DNA of 64,000 nucleotides from Dichomitus squalens LYAD-421 SS1 (GCF_000275845.1 NW_006766885.1:1186798-1250797); one strand, 5' to 3'; counted from the stretch's first letter, positions 32,980-44,389 are shown. Numbers and translations are program-made. The notes: generated by a model not told the origin, from the sequence alone.

Positions 32980-34183
32980 TCACCAACCCGACCACGGCCG
33001 CAACGCGTCCTCGCCCAGACTCGTCCTCAGAAGGCTCGCGCTCATCCTCCACAGCTGCTCCTCGCGCATCCCGTCGCGCGCCATCTCGCTCCCCTCGCCC
33101 GCGACGCCCACCGCGGAGACGTACGCGCCCTGCCACCGCTGCCACTCCTCCTCGAGCTCGGGTGCCGTCGCCGCCCACAGCGCAGCCAGGCACGCCTCGT
33201 CCACCGAGCGCTCGAACGGCGATGTGAGCACTCTGAGCGCGCTGCCCCAGACGGCGCCGAAGGCTCGGGAGAGCTGCTCGGGCTGCTTCGGGTGGATCGC
33301 GCCTGGGTCCACTGAGAGCACGAGCACGTGCTGGTCGAGGTGTCGCGCGAGGGACTTGACGAAGAGGACGGAGGCGAGCTTCGCGCGTGCGTAGAGCGCG
33401 AGGGGGGAGTCCGCGGAGCCGGACTCGGAGGAGAGCTCCGCGTTGGAGATGAAGTGCGCGTCTGGCGGCGCGACGGAGTGGAGGGCCGACGCGAGGAAAA
33501 TGATGCGAGGGCGAGTCGGTGCTCGGGAGGGTGATGGTGGGTCCGAGTCTGAGTGAGGGTGTACCGACGCTGTGCGGTGGAGGAGTGGGAGGAGGCGGTT
33601 GATGAGGAGGAAGTGGGCCAGATGCGAGACGGCGAAGTGGCGGTCCATGCCGTCTTCAGAGACGTCGAAAGTTTGCAGGCCGATGCCGGCATCACATACC
33701 ACCTACATGGAGGTTAGGCGAGGTGCAAGGCAATCCGGGAATGACCGGCGTACGATGTCTATACGGCTCTCCTGCTCGGACACTATATCGCCGACCCGCC
33801 TTACATCCGCCAAATTAGCCAGATTGCACTGGATAAGATTCACATCCGGGGAAAAAATCTGCTGTGCCCTACAATGCTGCTTGACCTGGAGGAGCGCAAC
33901 ATCTGGTTTATCTTCGTCGCGCGCCAGTATGAGTACGCGTGCTTCGGCGGAGGCGAATACCTTTGCGATCTCCAACCCCTTTCCCTGCGTCCCGCCTGTG
34001 ATCAAGGCGACCTGACAAAAATACGGCACCTCAGAGCTCACTTCACTGGGCATGCTATTGGAAAGACTCTACCTTTCCCGAGAGGTTGGGTATGTCGGTA
34101 ACATGATATGATGACCTGTCGTGTGAGCGGAAGAGTATCTTGGGTTTCCGGAGGGCGTACAGCAAGCTAAGAGCTGTTGACAT
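32980..34183 (-). CDS. Short-chain dehydrogenase/reductase (retinol dehydrogenase/WWOX-like)
   Basis: Three exons (34183-34073, 34011-33754, 33702-32980) give 363 residues with exact phases. The Rossmann nucleotide site is VALITGGTQGKGLEIAKVF (TGxxxGxG). CDAGIG stands for the usual NNAG, with Cys-Asp replacing Asn-Asn. The catalytic Tyr and Lys are in LYARAKLASVLF, and the Ser is likely in FLASALHS. After the active site comes LVLSVDPGAIHPKQPEQ and a long C-terminal helix region. An N-terminal 37-residue stretch (MSTALSLLYALRKPKIL) precedes the fold and could be a membrane or organelle signal. Such enzymes reduce or oxidise ketones, alcohols or sterols with NADP(H); the substrate here is unknown. 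Confidence 0.87.
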
Positions 34184-35160
34184 GTCTAGGTTTGACCAAA
34201 GAACAGATACGAGGAGAAGCAAAGAGTAAAGTGGAAGGAGCGAGAGCCATGGGATCGGGGCCGTAGAGGGAGAGCGGGCGAGAGACGTCACCGGGCATCG
34301 TGCCGCGGGCGGCGCGGGAGCAGAGATCCGAGCACAGCAGGGGTGCTCCGAGTCTGTCAGATTGCCTTGCGTGAGGCAGAACGAATTCGATCGCATATTG
34401 CGCCGTTCCTGTCATGCAGATAACCGCATCCCGCGACAGCGACGACGGCCTCTCCCGTCCTCCCACTGCTTCCTGTGTTGGGTCGCGAAGGTGAACATGC
34501 TCGCGTCTTTAGGCTGACCGTGAGCTAATGAGGATGAGGTAAAGCAAAAATGCGAGAGGCCTGGCGTCCTCGAGAAATGGACCAACAACTGGATCTCGAT
34601 GGTCCCAGGGCACAGGTCATGGGCGTCTATGAGCCGCCTTAATGAAGTGACGTGACGTCGCGCGCCAGAAGAGGAAGGGACCGTATTCGACGTCTGTATT
34701 CAAAATCAGCGTTTGACACGAGAAAACAAGAATGCACCATCGAGCTTCGTCTTTGCTGTCTCTCTCATCGTCTTCAGCGTCACTATATCTACGACTGACA
34801 ATTGTCAAGCGATCAACAGGCCCTATCGGACACTGGCACACACCCCGCTCGGAATGTCGTAACTGCCATCGACGTGGAAGCTGTCAACGACGAGCACGTC
34901 GACGTCGAGGATGAGCTCAGGCTCGGGGTCCCGACAGACACACGTAGCTCAAAGACCACAGCGCATCGCAAGTGCCCTATCGACGCTCACAGACAGGCCC
35001 CCGCACTAGCGGTCGTCGCAGGCGTGCTCGTCGGCAGCCACGTAGTACCCCGCGTCCAGCACCGCACGGTCCGCGATCCGTCCCTGCGAACGAGTGCTCC
35101 TCCTGGCGGGTACACAGCGCCGGCCCAACGCTCGCGCTCGCGATTCGCTCCATTCTCACG
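34184..35160. other. Intergenic region left of the transposon
   Basis: Promoter side of the dehydrogenase, then GC-rich DNA up to the transposon insertion site. An open minus-strand frame from 35167 to 34987 is discussed as a finding; no gene is assigned. Confidence 0.4.
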
Positions 35161-35167
35161 ATTAATG
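35161..35167 (+). repeat. Left target-site duplication (ATTAATG)
   Basis: The 7 bp ATTAATG directly abuts the left inverted repeat, and the same 7 bp, in direct orientation, abuts the right one at 36582-36588. Confidence 0.75.
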
Positions 35168-35198
35168 CCCAGTGAGAACGTGCCGGATTCAGGTCGAT
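35168..35198 (+). repeat. Left terminal inverted repeat
   Basis: 31 bp, identical to the reverse complement of 36551-36581; includes GCCGGATTCAGGTCGAT. Confidence 0.85.
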
Positions 35199-36550
35199 TT
35201 GGGGCGTGTAAGATTGTATTTGGCTGTACATACTCGTGCTATGTCGATTCAGGTCGGATGGGCGGTTTTTAGCGCCCATTTGACGTCTGTGTTAGCCATA
35301 TGGTCGCGAGATCGGACGTACATATCTCTAAGGGCATGATGTCTATGCATGCTAGTATCTCTCTAGCTAGCTGTAGCTACGTAATGCCTTAGCTTGTGGC
35401 CCTGTAAGGCCTTAGCCTAGCTTGTGTCTGTCTCTAGTATTGCGCGCGAGTCCGACCTCTCTCTGCCGTGTAAGGCTTCTGCCTCCTCTCAGTGCCTGCT
35501 CCCATCAGACAATTGAGCCAGGCATCCGCAGCCCTCTCCCATGGTTTCACCCACTATGGGACCATCTCAAGGATGCCACCTCCTCCCAAACATCTCTACT
35601 GTGATTGTTTTAAGTACTGCAAGGTCCGGAGACACGAAGTCTCTGTTCTCTGGCAGTAGGAACCTGCCCTAAACATGGTGACGTCATTGTGGTGGAGTTG
35701 CTGCTTGCACTGACTACCGCCGTCCTCTGCCTATTCTGCAACCTTTCTTCTTTCTGCTCGACCAACAGCCGGTTCTATCTTGGTGAAAATGCAGCGCAGA
35801 CACTGTGCAATGGTGTCACGAAGGTACGTTGGGGTTGGAGAGAGTTATGAAGGTGTGTCTTGTGGTCTAGACTATGAGCAGAAGGTGAGTTGTGGTGCAT
35901 GGTGTTGCCGTCGCAACACCACCCTAGGTGAGTAATGTTATGTTATGTATGTCGAACATTCTTGGAGGTATGTGGTTACCCAAGTTGCTACTGGTATGGA
36001 GGCGGCACTCACCTTCCCAGCGCATCCTCTCACGTTCGACCTGGCACACGCAGTCGCTTGAGGGGACAAACAGTAATGTATCTTACGATTGCATACATGT
36101 GCTGTGCAACATTCTCATACTGTCCTTCTCTAGCTCTCGACTCCTCCCCTGATGCTTAAAGAATTGTCCCATTGTCTGTACCCCTCTACCAGCGCATCAG
36201 CGAAATAGTGCACTTACGCTCGGTACGTATAGCGAGACCTGACCGCAACCGTGCCCAATTGTAGCTATATTGTATCACATAGTCATACGAGTCTATACGA
36301 ATGAATACAGATATTCCCCAAATATCAATCAATGGCGTGCTCTGCATCAAGACGACCTGAAACTACCCAGCCCAAAATTTCTCGAGCACAATCAATTGCT
36401 GACAATCCCCATCGACCCAAATCGACAGGATTAGTATTATATTGGGGGTTTGCACGGCGCTATACGACTCATTACGAAAACGGTCGTAAATATGGCAAGT
36501 GTTCGTGTGATTTCGGGTTGCCCGACTATATACGATCAAAATCGACGCAT

Positions 36551-36581
36551 ATCGACCTGAATCCGGCACGTTCTCACTGGG
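36551..36581 (-). repeat. Right terminal inverted repeat
   Basis: 31 bp, reverse complement of the left repeat, ending CTCACTGGG before the ATTAATG duplication at 36582-36588. Confidence 0.85.
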
Positions 36582-36588
36582 ATTAATG

Positions 36589-37133
36589 TCCGACCTGCCC
36601 ACGGCCCGTGCGGCCTGGCACGCGCGGGGCATCGCGACGGGTCGTGTCACGATATGGCACCCGGTCGCGCGGGACCGCGAGGAGCACCACCGCCGTGCCC
36701 GCGGCTCGCGACCGTCCTGCGCGAGGGGTAGGGCGGAGCAGGTGGAGAAGTCGCTGCACGTGTCACGCACGGGGACGTCGCGATCTCGGTGCTCGTCGTG
36801 TTCCCGTCGCGTGTTGCGTACTTTCTTGACGTCTTGCCGACCCGGCCGGACGCCGGAGAACTGCAGTGCCTCGGGTTGCGCTGTTCCTGCAGCGAAGGCT
36901 GCAGTGGCTCTCGGGGAGAGGCGGGGGTGGGCGTCTGCCAGGGAAGTCGTGGCAGCAGGGGGGGGGGAGGCAGGCTACTGTGGGGACGAGAAGCAGGCGG
37001 CTGAGAGCGAGACAGAGGTTAACGGCAGGCCGTGCGACATGCCACACAACCTCGTCGCACGGTAAAGAATACCAAGCGCGCAGATGCACACGCGATATGA
37101 GGCCTTCACGTCCGACGACTCGACCACGCTGTC
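36589..37133. other. GC-rich intergenic region right of the transposon
   Basis: Strongly GC-rich, with a run of ten G near 36959. Open frames are long on both strands but show no recognisable protein. It includes the 3' flank of the methyltransferase gene. Confidence 0.4.
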
Positions 37134-38667
37134 CTACGCGCGCGCAAACACAACACGCGCCTTCCCCCACGGGTCCCGCCAAACGTCGATCTCACTCACG
37201 CGCGCCCTGCCCTCGACGATCCGCACCACGTCCCCCGCCTGCCCGTCGCCCACCTCCAGCGCGAGCGTCCCCCCACCGCGGCGCAGCAGGCCGTGCGCCC
37301 CGACGAGCTCCGCGATCCGGTAATAGAACCCCAGGCCCTTCGCCCGGTCCGCCGCCGGCACCCGATCATCAGCCACCGTGCTGCCCTCCGCACACTCGGG
37401 CGTCTCTCCCAGGAGCGCGCGGACGTCCTCGAAGTCCCGGACGGACGCCGGGAGGCGCTCGTACTGCGCGCGGGGGATGTATGGGGGGTTCGCGGTGAGG
37501 AGGTCGTACGGCGGCGCGAGGCGGGGGTCGTGCGCGAAGGTGGGGCGCGTGAGGTCGGCGAGGAGCGTGGTGAAGGTGTTCTTCTGCGGGAGGGCCGGAG
37601 CGGGCGGGGGTCCGCGAGCTGCGTCTGGGCCGAGGGACGGCGGGGGGATCCCGCAGAGGGCGGCGTTGTCCGTGGCGAGGCGGACGGCGGCGGGGGAGAC
37701 GTCGACCCCGGTCGCGTGTGCGGAGCCGGGCGGCCAGAGATGGCAGAGGAGGAGGGGGATGCAGCCGGACCCGGTGCAGAGGTCGAGGACTTTGAGGGGG
37801 CGCGCGGGGGAGGGGGTGAGCAGCGAGGCGAGGCGGATCGTCCAATCTTCCGTTTCGGGGCGGGGGATGAGGACGGGGGGCCGGACTGCGAGGTTGAGGG
37901 GGCCGAAGGGCTGTGAGCCTGGTGCGTACGGTGCGTGAGTGCATGTGCTGGTTGCGAGCGAGGCATGGTGCGGAACGGGAGGGGAAACGCTCTCGTGAGT
38001 GCTCGTCGTAGATAGCGTTGAGGCGATGTCTATCGTAGGAAGATCCTCAACGGTGAACCGGCTTATTGTTCCGTGCTGGGGCGAACAACGCGACAGCATA
38101 CATGAGCATCGTTCGTCACAACGGCATTCACATGAGCACGACTTTTTAAACCCATGCATGCAAATCGCGGCGCCAGGGGAGCGCTTAGAGACATGCGGGT
38201 GAGACGGTGGAAGAGCGTGCTTCGGAAGTGACGAAGCCTATACCGCTCGGGCATTCCGCCTCAAAGCCAAGAAGAGTTTGACATCTCATATACCGAATAC
38301 ATAGGTGCTAAACATATTCTGGGATCGGGCGTTACTGCGGGGGTCACAAGAGTCGAGCCGACGGTTTTCGTAGCTTCGAGCGGCATGGGTGTCCCGAGGG
38401 ACGTACCGTTTGAGTGGCGTGGGGGCAGGACACAATGATGCTGGTAGAAGGAAAGGATGGTTTGCACTCACCGAGGATGTACTGCAGAGGTTCTCCGGAC
38501 AGTCGTCTATTGACCATCTCTTCAAGTGTGTTTGCCGAGGGTGGTATCGCAGGAGGCGGGTTGTCGAGAGTATGCTGCATCCATCGGAACTCAGTGCGAG
38601 CAGAGTGGCGACCAATAGCGCGCTCGAGCTGAGAGAGAGCACGGGAAAGGGTGGCAGACGTCATCAT
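37134..38667 (-). CDS. MTQ1: HemK/PrmC-type protein glutamine methyltransferase, probably mitochondrial Mtq1
   Basis: Methylates the Gln of the GGQ motif in class I peptide release factors, using S-adenosylmethionine. Two exons (38667-38472 and 37918-37134) give 326 residues; the single intron is 553 nt. The N-terminal helical domain ends with the family motif NRRLSGEPLQYILG joined by the splice to SQPFGPLNLAV and RPPVLIPRPETEDW. The SAM site is VLDLCTGSGCIPLLL, and the catalytic NPPY is in LLTANPPYIPRAQYERLP. The C-terminal part, GTLALEVGDGQAGDVVRIV, is normal. Length and the lack of long insertions favour the mitochondrial Mtq1 over cytosolic Mtq2. The gene is divergent from the ERT1-like gene, 348 bp between start codons. 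Confidence 0.9.
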
Positions 38668-39015
38668 GCTAGCTCACGAGGGCGACCAAGGAGACAAGAG
38701 GACGATCCGGACACATGCGCTCGATTGTCGGCGTCGTCTCCGGGTGTGTCAAGGAGCGAACGCGGCAGAGACAGAAGGCAAAGACGGCCAAGCGGTCCGA
38801 CGGACACGGCGGGCGTGACGGACAGCAGGCGGATAGACGCGTGACGTAACAGTCCAATCGCCATTACGTGTCCGGGCGTTTGCAGCCGGGCGACGGCTCG
38901 AGGGCGAGGCAGGCAGGACAAGCGCTGGGAGGGCCTGTCCTTGACCGACGTCTCCTTCGCCTTCTCCTTCTCACTCGTCCTCCTTATCCATGCAACCTCA
39001 AATAGCCTCCTAGCC
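38668..39015. promoter_or_regulatory. Shared divergent promoter, MTQ1 / ERT1-like
   Basis: 348 bp between two divergent start codons. It must contain both core promoters; pyrimidine-rich DNA precedes the ERT1-like ATG. No TATA box seen. Confidence 0.45.
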
Positions 39016-41885
39016 ATGCATTCTGCTCTCCCCACACGCCATCAGCCCATAGCCCCCGCAATGACCTCCAGCTCGGCCCTTCCCCCCGTCGCACAACACC
39101 CCTCCCTGCCCTCCTCTTCCTCGAACTCGGAGAACAACACCCCCGTCCCCTCTGGTTCCGCCTCCGACCCCAAGAAAAAACCCACAGCTAAGCGCAAGCG
39201 CACCTCCGACAGCGCGAACGACAACCGCGACGGTCGAGCACAGTCCAGGACACGCGACGGCCCCAAGAAGAAAAAGGCCAATCGTGCCTGCTTCCACTGT
39301 CAGAAGGCACACCTCACCTGCGATGACTGTGAGTCCATCTATGCGTTCTCCCTTGCTCTCTGCTTGTGCACTTGCAATTCCCAACCCCCCACCCGCACTG
39401 AAAGCGCCGCCTCCTTCCACTGGCCGTGCAGTGAGCGTTCCCCTGTCCTTTCATGTACGCGTTTATGCCGTCATACCCCTTCTGGTCATTGTCTCTGCAT
39501 ACGCGAATTCAGGGCAAGCGACGCTTGTCTTATCTGCCCGGTTTGTCCGCATGCTCACCGCATGACGCCCGAGCCGCGCTGCACTAGGTTTGGCCAGCCG
39601 TTCTATATTCCGGCATCCTATAAATTGGGTACGCACCTCGGATCGTCTACTGCATCTGTTGCGGTCATGGGCGGATACCGACAGTGTTCTCGTCGTGCTT
39701 CCTTCCGCCTTCACGACGCCGCATCCTCATTCCACTCACACGACCGTTCTATCCCCGGAAACTCACATCCTGACTTGCCTTCTCGCCTTCCTTACCAGCA
39801 CGACCATGTCAGCGCTGTGTCAAGCGTGGCATGGCTGACAGCTGCACCGAGGGCCACCGCAAGAAAGCCAAGTACCTGCTGGACGAAGAAGAGCTAGGCG
39901 AGTACCACATGACCGTCCCGGATAGCCTGCTTGAGCTTAGCGTTCATCTCAGAGGCCCTCAAGCGCGGAAAGTCTGGAGAAGGCTCCTCCAAGAGCTCAG
40001 AGCCCACGACGCATTGTACGTGCCTTCCCGCCCTCTGCTCCTCTCGTGCGCCATGTATCCATACCCGTACTCAAACACGGTCCGCCTCACAGCGCAACCC
40101 CCAGATCCGTCCCCCCCTCAACAGCCGCCGCCGCCGCCGCCGTCGGCGCCCGCTCATCCCCAGCAGTACATCTCCCCGGACGCGATGTATCCCGTGTACA
40201 GCGTCAACCCCGCGGCGTCCGCCCAGTACGGCATCCCCGCCGAGGCCGCGAACCTCGAGTACTCCATCCTCTCCGCCATCCTCGGGGGCTCCCCCGACTC
40301 CGGCGCCTCCAACGGCTCCCCCGCCGCGGCGCACGCGACCGTGGCCCAGCCACAGGCAGGGCCGTCCTCCTCCTCCTCCGCGGGCGCGCAGTACGTCCCC
40401 GCGCAGTCGTCGGGGCTCTCCGCCGCGTCGTGGCCCTCGCCCGTCGAGGCGCAGTATCCCCCCGGATACCCCCCGGCGTCAGGCTCGGGCTCGGGGGGCG
40501 CGCAGGCGTACGGCGAGCAGGCGCAGATGGCGGACGCGCAGGTCGTGGGGGGCGTGCCCGCGGAGTACGGCGCGCCCTCGACAGGGTATGCCGCGCAGGG
40601 GAGCCAGGCGGGGCCCGCGCAGTACGAGGGGTACGAGCAGGCGCAGGGGCAGGTGCCTGCGCCGGGGCAGGCGTACGAGCCGCCGTCGCCGCAGTCGTTC
40701 TTGGTGCGCCCGCGGCGGCAGACGATGTCGGCGGCGTCGCCGAGGGGGACGGCGGGGAGCGGGAACGGGTCGTCGCTGTGGCTGAACGCGGGGGCGGGGG
40801 CGGGCGCGAGCGGGGTGGGGAGCGAGGGCGCGGTGCAGAGCGTGTATAGGAACGTGACGAAGGGGTACGACTACACGGAGGGGTACCACTTCTTGATGAA
40901 GCATATGAGCAGGAGGTGCGTCGTGTCGTTTGTGTGCGTGTGTGCCCGTCGCTGGGCGCGCATGTGTTTGCTTGGGGTTGCGGGGTGGGACGTCGAGTGC
41001 TGATGTGCGGTCTTTGGTCTTCTTGCTCGCAACGCGGTCCTTCTTGCTCTGTTTGTCGTCGAACGGGCTCGACTTCCTCTGCCGAAACTCTGAACCTTCG
41101 CGCGTGTGGGCGTGTGGGTGCTGTGCTGTGCTGCTGGGGGTCTTCTTTCCCTTTCCTCGCCTTTCCGCATCCGGTCCCTGCCACCTCGGCCCGCTCGACG
41201 TCCATCGCTCCCCCTACGGGAACAATACCAACAACACGGACAACGACGACGCAGATTCGAGAAGAACGACATCCTGCGGATCGTGCGCGCGCTGGCGATC
41301 GTGCGGCCGTCGTTCATCGCGCTGCAGATGCCGATGACGGAGGAGGACGAGGTGTTCGTGGAGAAGTGCTTCCAGCGCTCGCTCATCGAGCTCGACAAGC
41401 TCGTCTCGTTCTCGGGCACGCCGACCGTCGCGTGGCGCCGCACGGGCGAGATCTGCCTCGTCGGCCCCGAGTTCTGCATGCTCGCGGGCTGGGAGCGCGA
41501 GGAGCTCGTCGGGAAGCGGAAGTACATCTACGAGGTGCGTCCCATCGGTTCTCTGGGGGTGATTCGATGCGTGGAGCTGACGGGCGGGCGGACGGCGGGC
41601 GCAGCTGTTCGAGAACCAGTCGGTGGTCGAGTACTGGGAGAACTTCGCGAACCACGCGTTCGAGAACACGACGCAGTCCGTGTACTCGCACTGCGTCCTC
41701 CTCAAGCCGAGCGGCGCGCCCGTGCCGTGCACGTTCTGCTTCTCGATCCGGCGGGACATCATGGACCTCCCCAGCCTCGTCATCGGTGCGTGTCCTCCGC
41801 TGTCGGCTTCGGTTTCTCCGCTGCCTCTGCTGTTGCTGAGACGCGGTTGTGCGCGCGCGCAGGACAATGGCTGCCGTTGTTATAG
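39016..41885 (+). CDS. ERT1: ERT1/AcuK-like zinc-cluster PAS transcription factor
   Basis: Activator of gluconeogenic genes; nuclear. Seven exons (39016-39328, 39799-39897, 39953-40015, 40093-40915, 41255-41534, 41605-41785, 41863-41885) give 593 residues with closed phases. The six-cysteine Zn2Cys6 cluster is assembled across intron 1: CFHCQKAHLTCDDSRPCQRC, then VKRGMADSCTEGHRKKAKYL. Then come EALKRGKSGEGSSKSSEPTT, a Pro/Ser/Tyr/Gln-rich linker, and the PAS-type C-terminus (RFEKNDILRIVRALAIVRPS, WRRTGEICLVGPEFCMLAGW, YWENFANHAFENTTQS) ending IGQWLPLL. Intron 2 uses a GC donor (gcgagt); skipping it leaves an open but family-unlike frame. Introns 1 and 4 are long (470 and 339 nt). Confidence 0.9.
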
Positions 41886-42515
41886 CGGGATGACCGCACG
41901 CCCCCCGACTCCCCCGCCGTCCCGCCTCTTCCAGGAGACTGGACACTCCCGATCCCTAGAATGTAACGCATATTCGATCACGTTCGTGTACCACTCGCGC
42001 TTTCGTCGCTGTCGCTCATCCCTATCATCTGTCCTCGATGTCTGCGGTTCCTGCATACGCTCACGCCGTCGGACCATGTACTACTTATTAGTCATTGTAT
42101 ACGATCGACCGAGCCTCCGTCTTCTGCGTGGATCTTCAGAGCGGTGTGAATACAGTCGCTGCTTGTTTCACTTTTGTTGCACGAGTCGGAAGGTAGCAGA
42201 GCGGACGAACAACATGATAAAGTGTCCCGGGAGGATGAAGACGAAGGGATAAGTAAGACGATTGCGTGTCCAAGGATATTCTACCCAATCAAACAGCTAC
42301 CAGCGACACCCCGCCGCCGCCGGACCACGTCGAGCACCAAACGAGCCAGACCATCCGGAACATGTCTATCTTGCCCGCCGCTCCCGCTCTCACTCGCCCC
42401 TCCGCTATACGGATACGGTGATGAGGACTGAGAAACCTGGACCCGCACGTCCGCACTGGCCGCCTCTGCTGCCGTCTCACGAGCAAGAGGGATGACGGGG
42501 ATGAGGGGAGTGGGT
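41886..42515. other. Convergent 3' intergenic region
   Basis: 630 bp between the ERT1-like and PRA1 stop codons; presumably 3' UTRs. Nothing else recognised. Confidence 0.45.
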
Positions 42516-43513
42516 TTAGACGGACTCCTGGACCTGGGCGTACTCGCTCTCGATGCCGGGCTCCATGATCGTTGCGTGACCGAGGATGAGGACGGCGGAG
42601 GCGCCGACGAGCCAGAAGAAGGTGCTGAACGGGGACGAGATATAGAGGAGGGGGATGCCGATCACGAAGAGACCGGTGTAGAGCGACTTCTGAGTGACGA
42701 CGTGCTCGCCGACTTGTATCGGGTCGGGCGCTGAGGGCGTGGTGTGTATGTTCGTTGGATGTTGGCAATGATGCGAGGGCACGAGACGTTGACGTGAGCC
42801 GAGAGGAACGGGGTGGGTGGACGCGGATGGCGGTCGAGGCGGTCGTGTGAGAGTTGGGTTTGGCGCGATGCATTCCGGCGGTTGCACAGAGAGCGCGGGG
42901 CGAGGATGGGCACAGGGCAGAGGAGCGTTAGAACGTCAGGCTGCTGAGGGGTGTGCAGTAACATGACGTACCGAAGCGGTTGATCGCGGCGAACCCGCCG
43001 ACAAGGAAGAGGACAGCAAAGATGAGGAGGAAGTTGGTGAGACTATAACGATGTCAGGCTCAAGGGCAACGGGGATACGCTCGCGCGGACATACAGAGCG
43101 TAGACGGCCAAGAGCGCCACAATTAGGCCGTAGTTTCCTACATACCAGGGTCAGCCTCTGTGAAATGGCTGGATGTTAACACTGGACGCGCACCTGAGAA
43201 GTAGCGAGTGTTGTAGGATATCCGCTATAGTCCGTAACGATAGCGAATGTCCAGTTGCGAAATCGCATGAGCTACGAGGGCACATGCACTAGGATGAGAT
43301 GGGTGCGCACATGTGTTGCCTGGTTCAGGTCGGCAGGTCTTGAGATGCGGTTGACGTCAAAGAACTCTGTCGGTGCACGGAGTGCGCTGAAGCGAGTTTC
43401 CTACAGCAGCCCCAGCCGAGAGACGTCAGGACCCAGGGACATGCGAGCGGAGGACATGACAGACGGACCCTAATGGACTTGATAGTGTCGGTGACGCGCA
43501 TGAGAGCCTCCAT
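42516..43513 (-). CDS. YIP3: PRA1/Yip3 prenylated Rab acceptor family protein
   Basis: A small four-helix membrane protein of the ER-Golgi that interacts with prenylated Rab GTPases. The gene has at least six exons from 43513: MEALMRVTDTIKSIR, ETRFSALRAPTEFFDVNRIS with RPADLNQAT, HRISYNTRYFSG, NYGLIVALLAVYAL, LTNFLLIFAVLFLVGG with FAAINRF, and VGEHVVTQKSLYTGLFVIGI with SPFSTFFWLVGASAVLILGH and EPGIESEYAQVQESV. The order and spacing match the PRA1 domain (two double-helix hairpins separated by a polar loop). The final intron is about 250 nt; the others are short. About 165 residues, normal for the family. Confidence 0.87.
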
Positions 43514-44389
43514 AGTGAGTTATTGGGTGGTATGCAAGTGGTCGAGTACAGTATTTGCAGTGCGTGGCGGAAGAGGGAAGGCGTAAGCGAGTGCGCAGGA
43601 GGAAGGTATGATGCAGGCGGAGGGAGGCCGGATGAGCGAGATGTTTTACGTTGCACAATGGGCGCCTGCGCCCGCAGTCGTTTCTCCCTTTGTCCCCTCT
43701 GCCCGCAGTACCTCCGTCCAGCCATTGTTTCACGTCTTCCACGTTCTCTCTCCTCACGCAGCGTATACGTCGCTGCGCTGTCACCTCAGTGCGCAGAACA
43801 GCATTACGCTAGACTGGAAACTATCGCTGGTCGCAAGCAGATATGATTCGGAGGCCTCCCACGATGATCCCGATGACGGAAATGGACGTCCAGCAGGTCA
43901 GCGACGCGATAACGCGCCAGAGAGCTGCGAAGCTGGCGAAGAAACAGGGCACTACGCAGGCGAAGACATCTTCCACACCCATCCAGCCATATCATCATGC
44001 GGAGGAGGCAAAGAAGAAGAGAGAAGCCATGACGAAGGACGAACGGCTCGGGCTGCGGTGAAGGTGGTAAGCATCAGTAACGTCGTCCCTTTCCTTCTCT
44101 GACAATCACCGTCTTGATCCACAGGATACCTCGTGGATGTATCTCCCGTCCCTTGTATTGCTAGAGATTAATATTGGCTGCGAAGCACGGATACGAAGTG
44201 TAATCTAAGTCGTCCTCTTTCTGTACGCGTTTGTGTTCGTGCCCGTAGCAGGTGAGCCACTTGAGACGTCAACACGATTAGACGCCTGTGCTTCCAGCGT
44301 GAAATAGTACTTAACCGCATTCCCTGGCCTAACCGCCGACTCATCCTCCACAAACTTCCTCGTCCGGCCGCCACTCTTTGTTGGCAAAC
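43514..44389. other. Divergent intergenic region with a weak small open frame
   Basis: Promoters of PRA1 (-) and the F-box gene (+). At 43843-44061 (+) a basic 72-codon frame (MTEMDVQQVSDAITRQRAAK, KKREAMTKDERLGLR) could be a short helical protein, but nothing else supports it and it may be chance. Confidence 0.3.

Larger units (their letters stand above)
35168..36581. mobile_element. Non-autonomous TIR DNA transposon, 1414 bp
   Basis: Bounded by 31 bp perfect terminal inverted repeats (35168-35198 and 36551-36581) starting CCCAGTGAGAACGTGCC, inside a 7 bp direct duplication. The interior is AT-rich relative to the GC-rich flanks, has no transposase-like open frame, and carries extra sub-terminal copies of GATTCAGGTCG (35186-35196, 35246-35256) and of ATCGACC-type words near the right end, as transposase-binding sites often do. 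The CAGTG-like terminus is hAT-like, but hAT elements make 8 bp duplications, so the superfamily is unsettled. Perfect repeats and an intact duplication suggest recent insertion. Confidence 0.75.

Noticed and set aside
36955..36970. Run of G near 36959 as a G-quadruplex or regulatory element
   Set aside because: A single homopolymer in GC-rich DNA; length is prone to sequencing error and no further G-tracts are ordered around it.
37293..37938. Long plus-strand frames opposite MTQ1
   Set aside because: They are antisense shadows in GC-rich coding DNA; the minus strand carries the methyltransferase motifs and correct splice sites.
40204..41205. Long minus-strand frame (333 codons) opposite the ERT1-like gene
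   Set aside because: Arg/Pro/Ala-rich shadow of the Pro/Ser-rich linker; no domain, and it crosses a clear intron of the sense gene.
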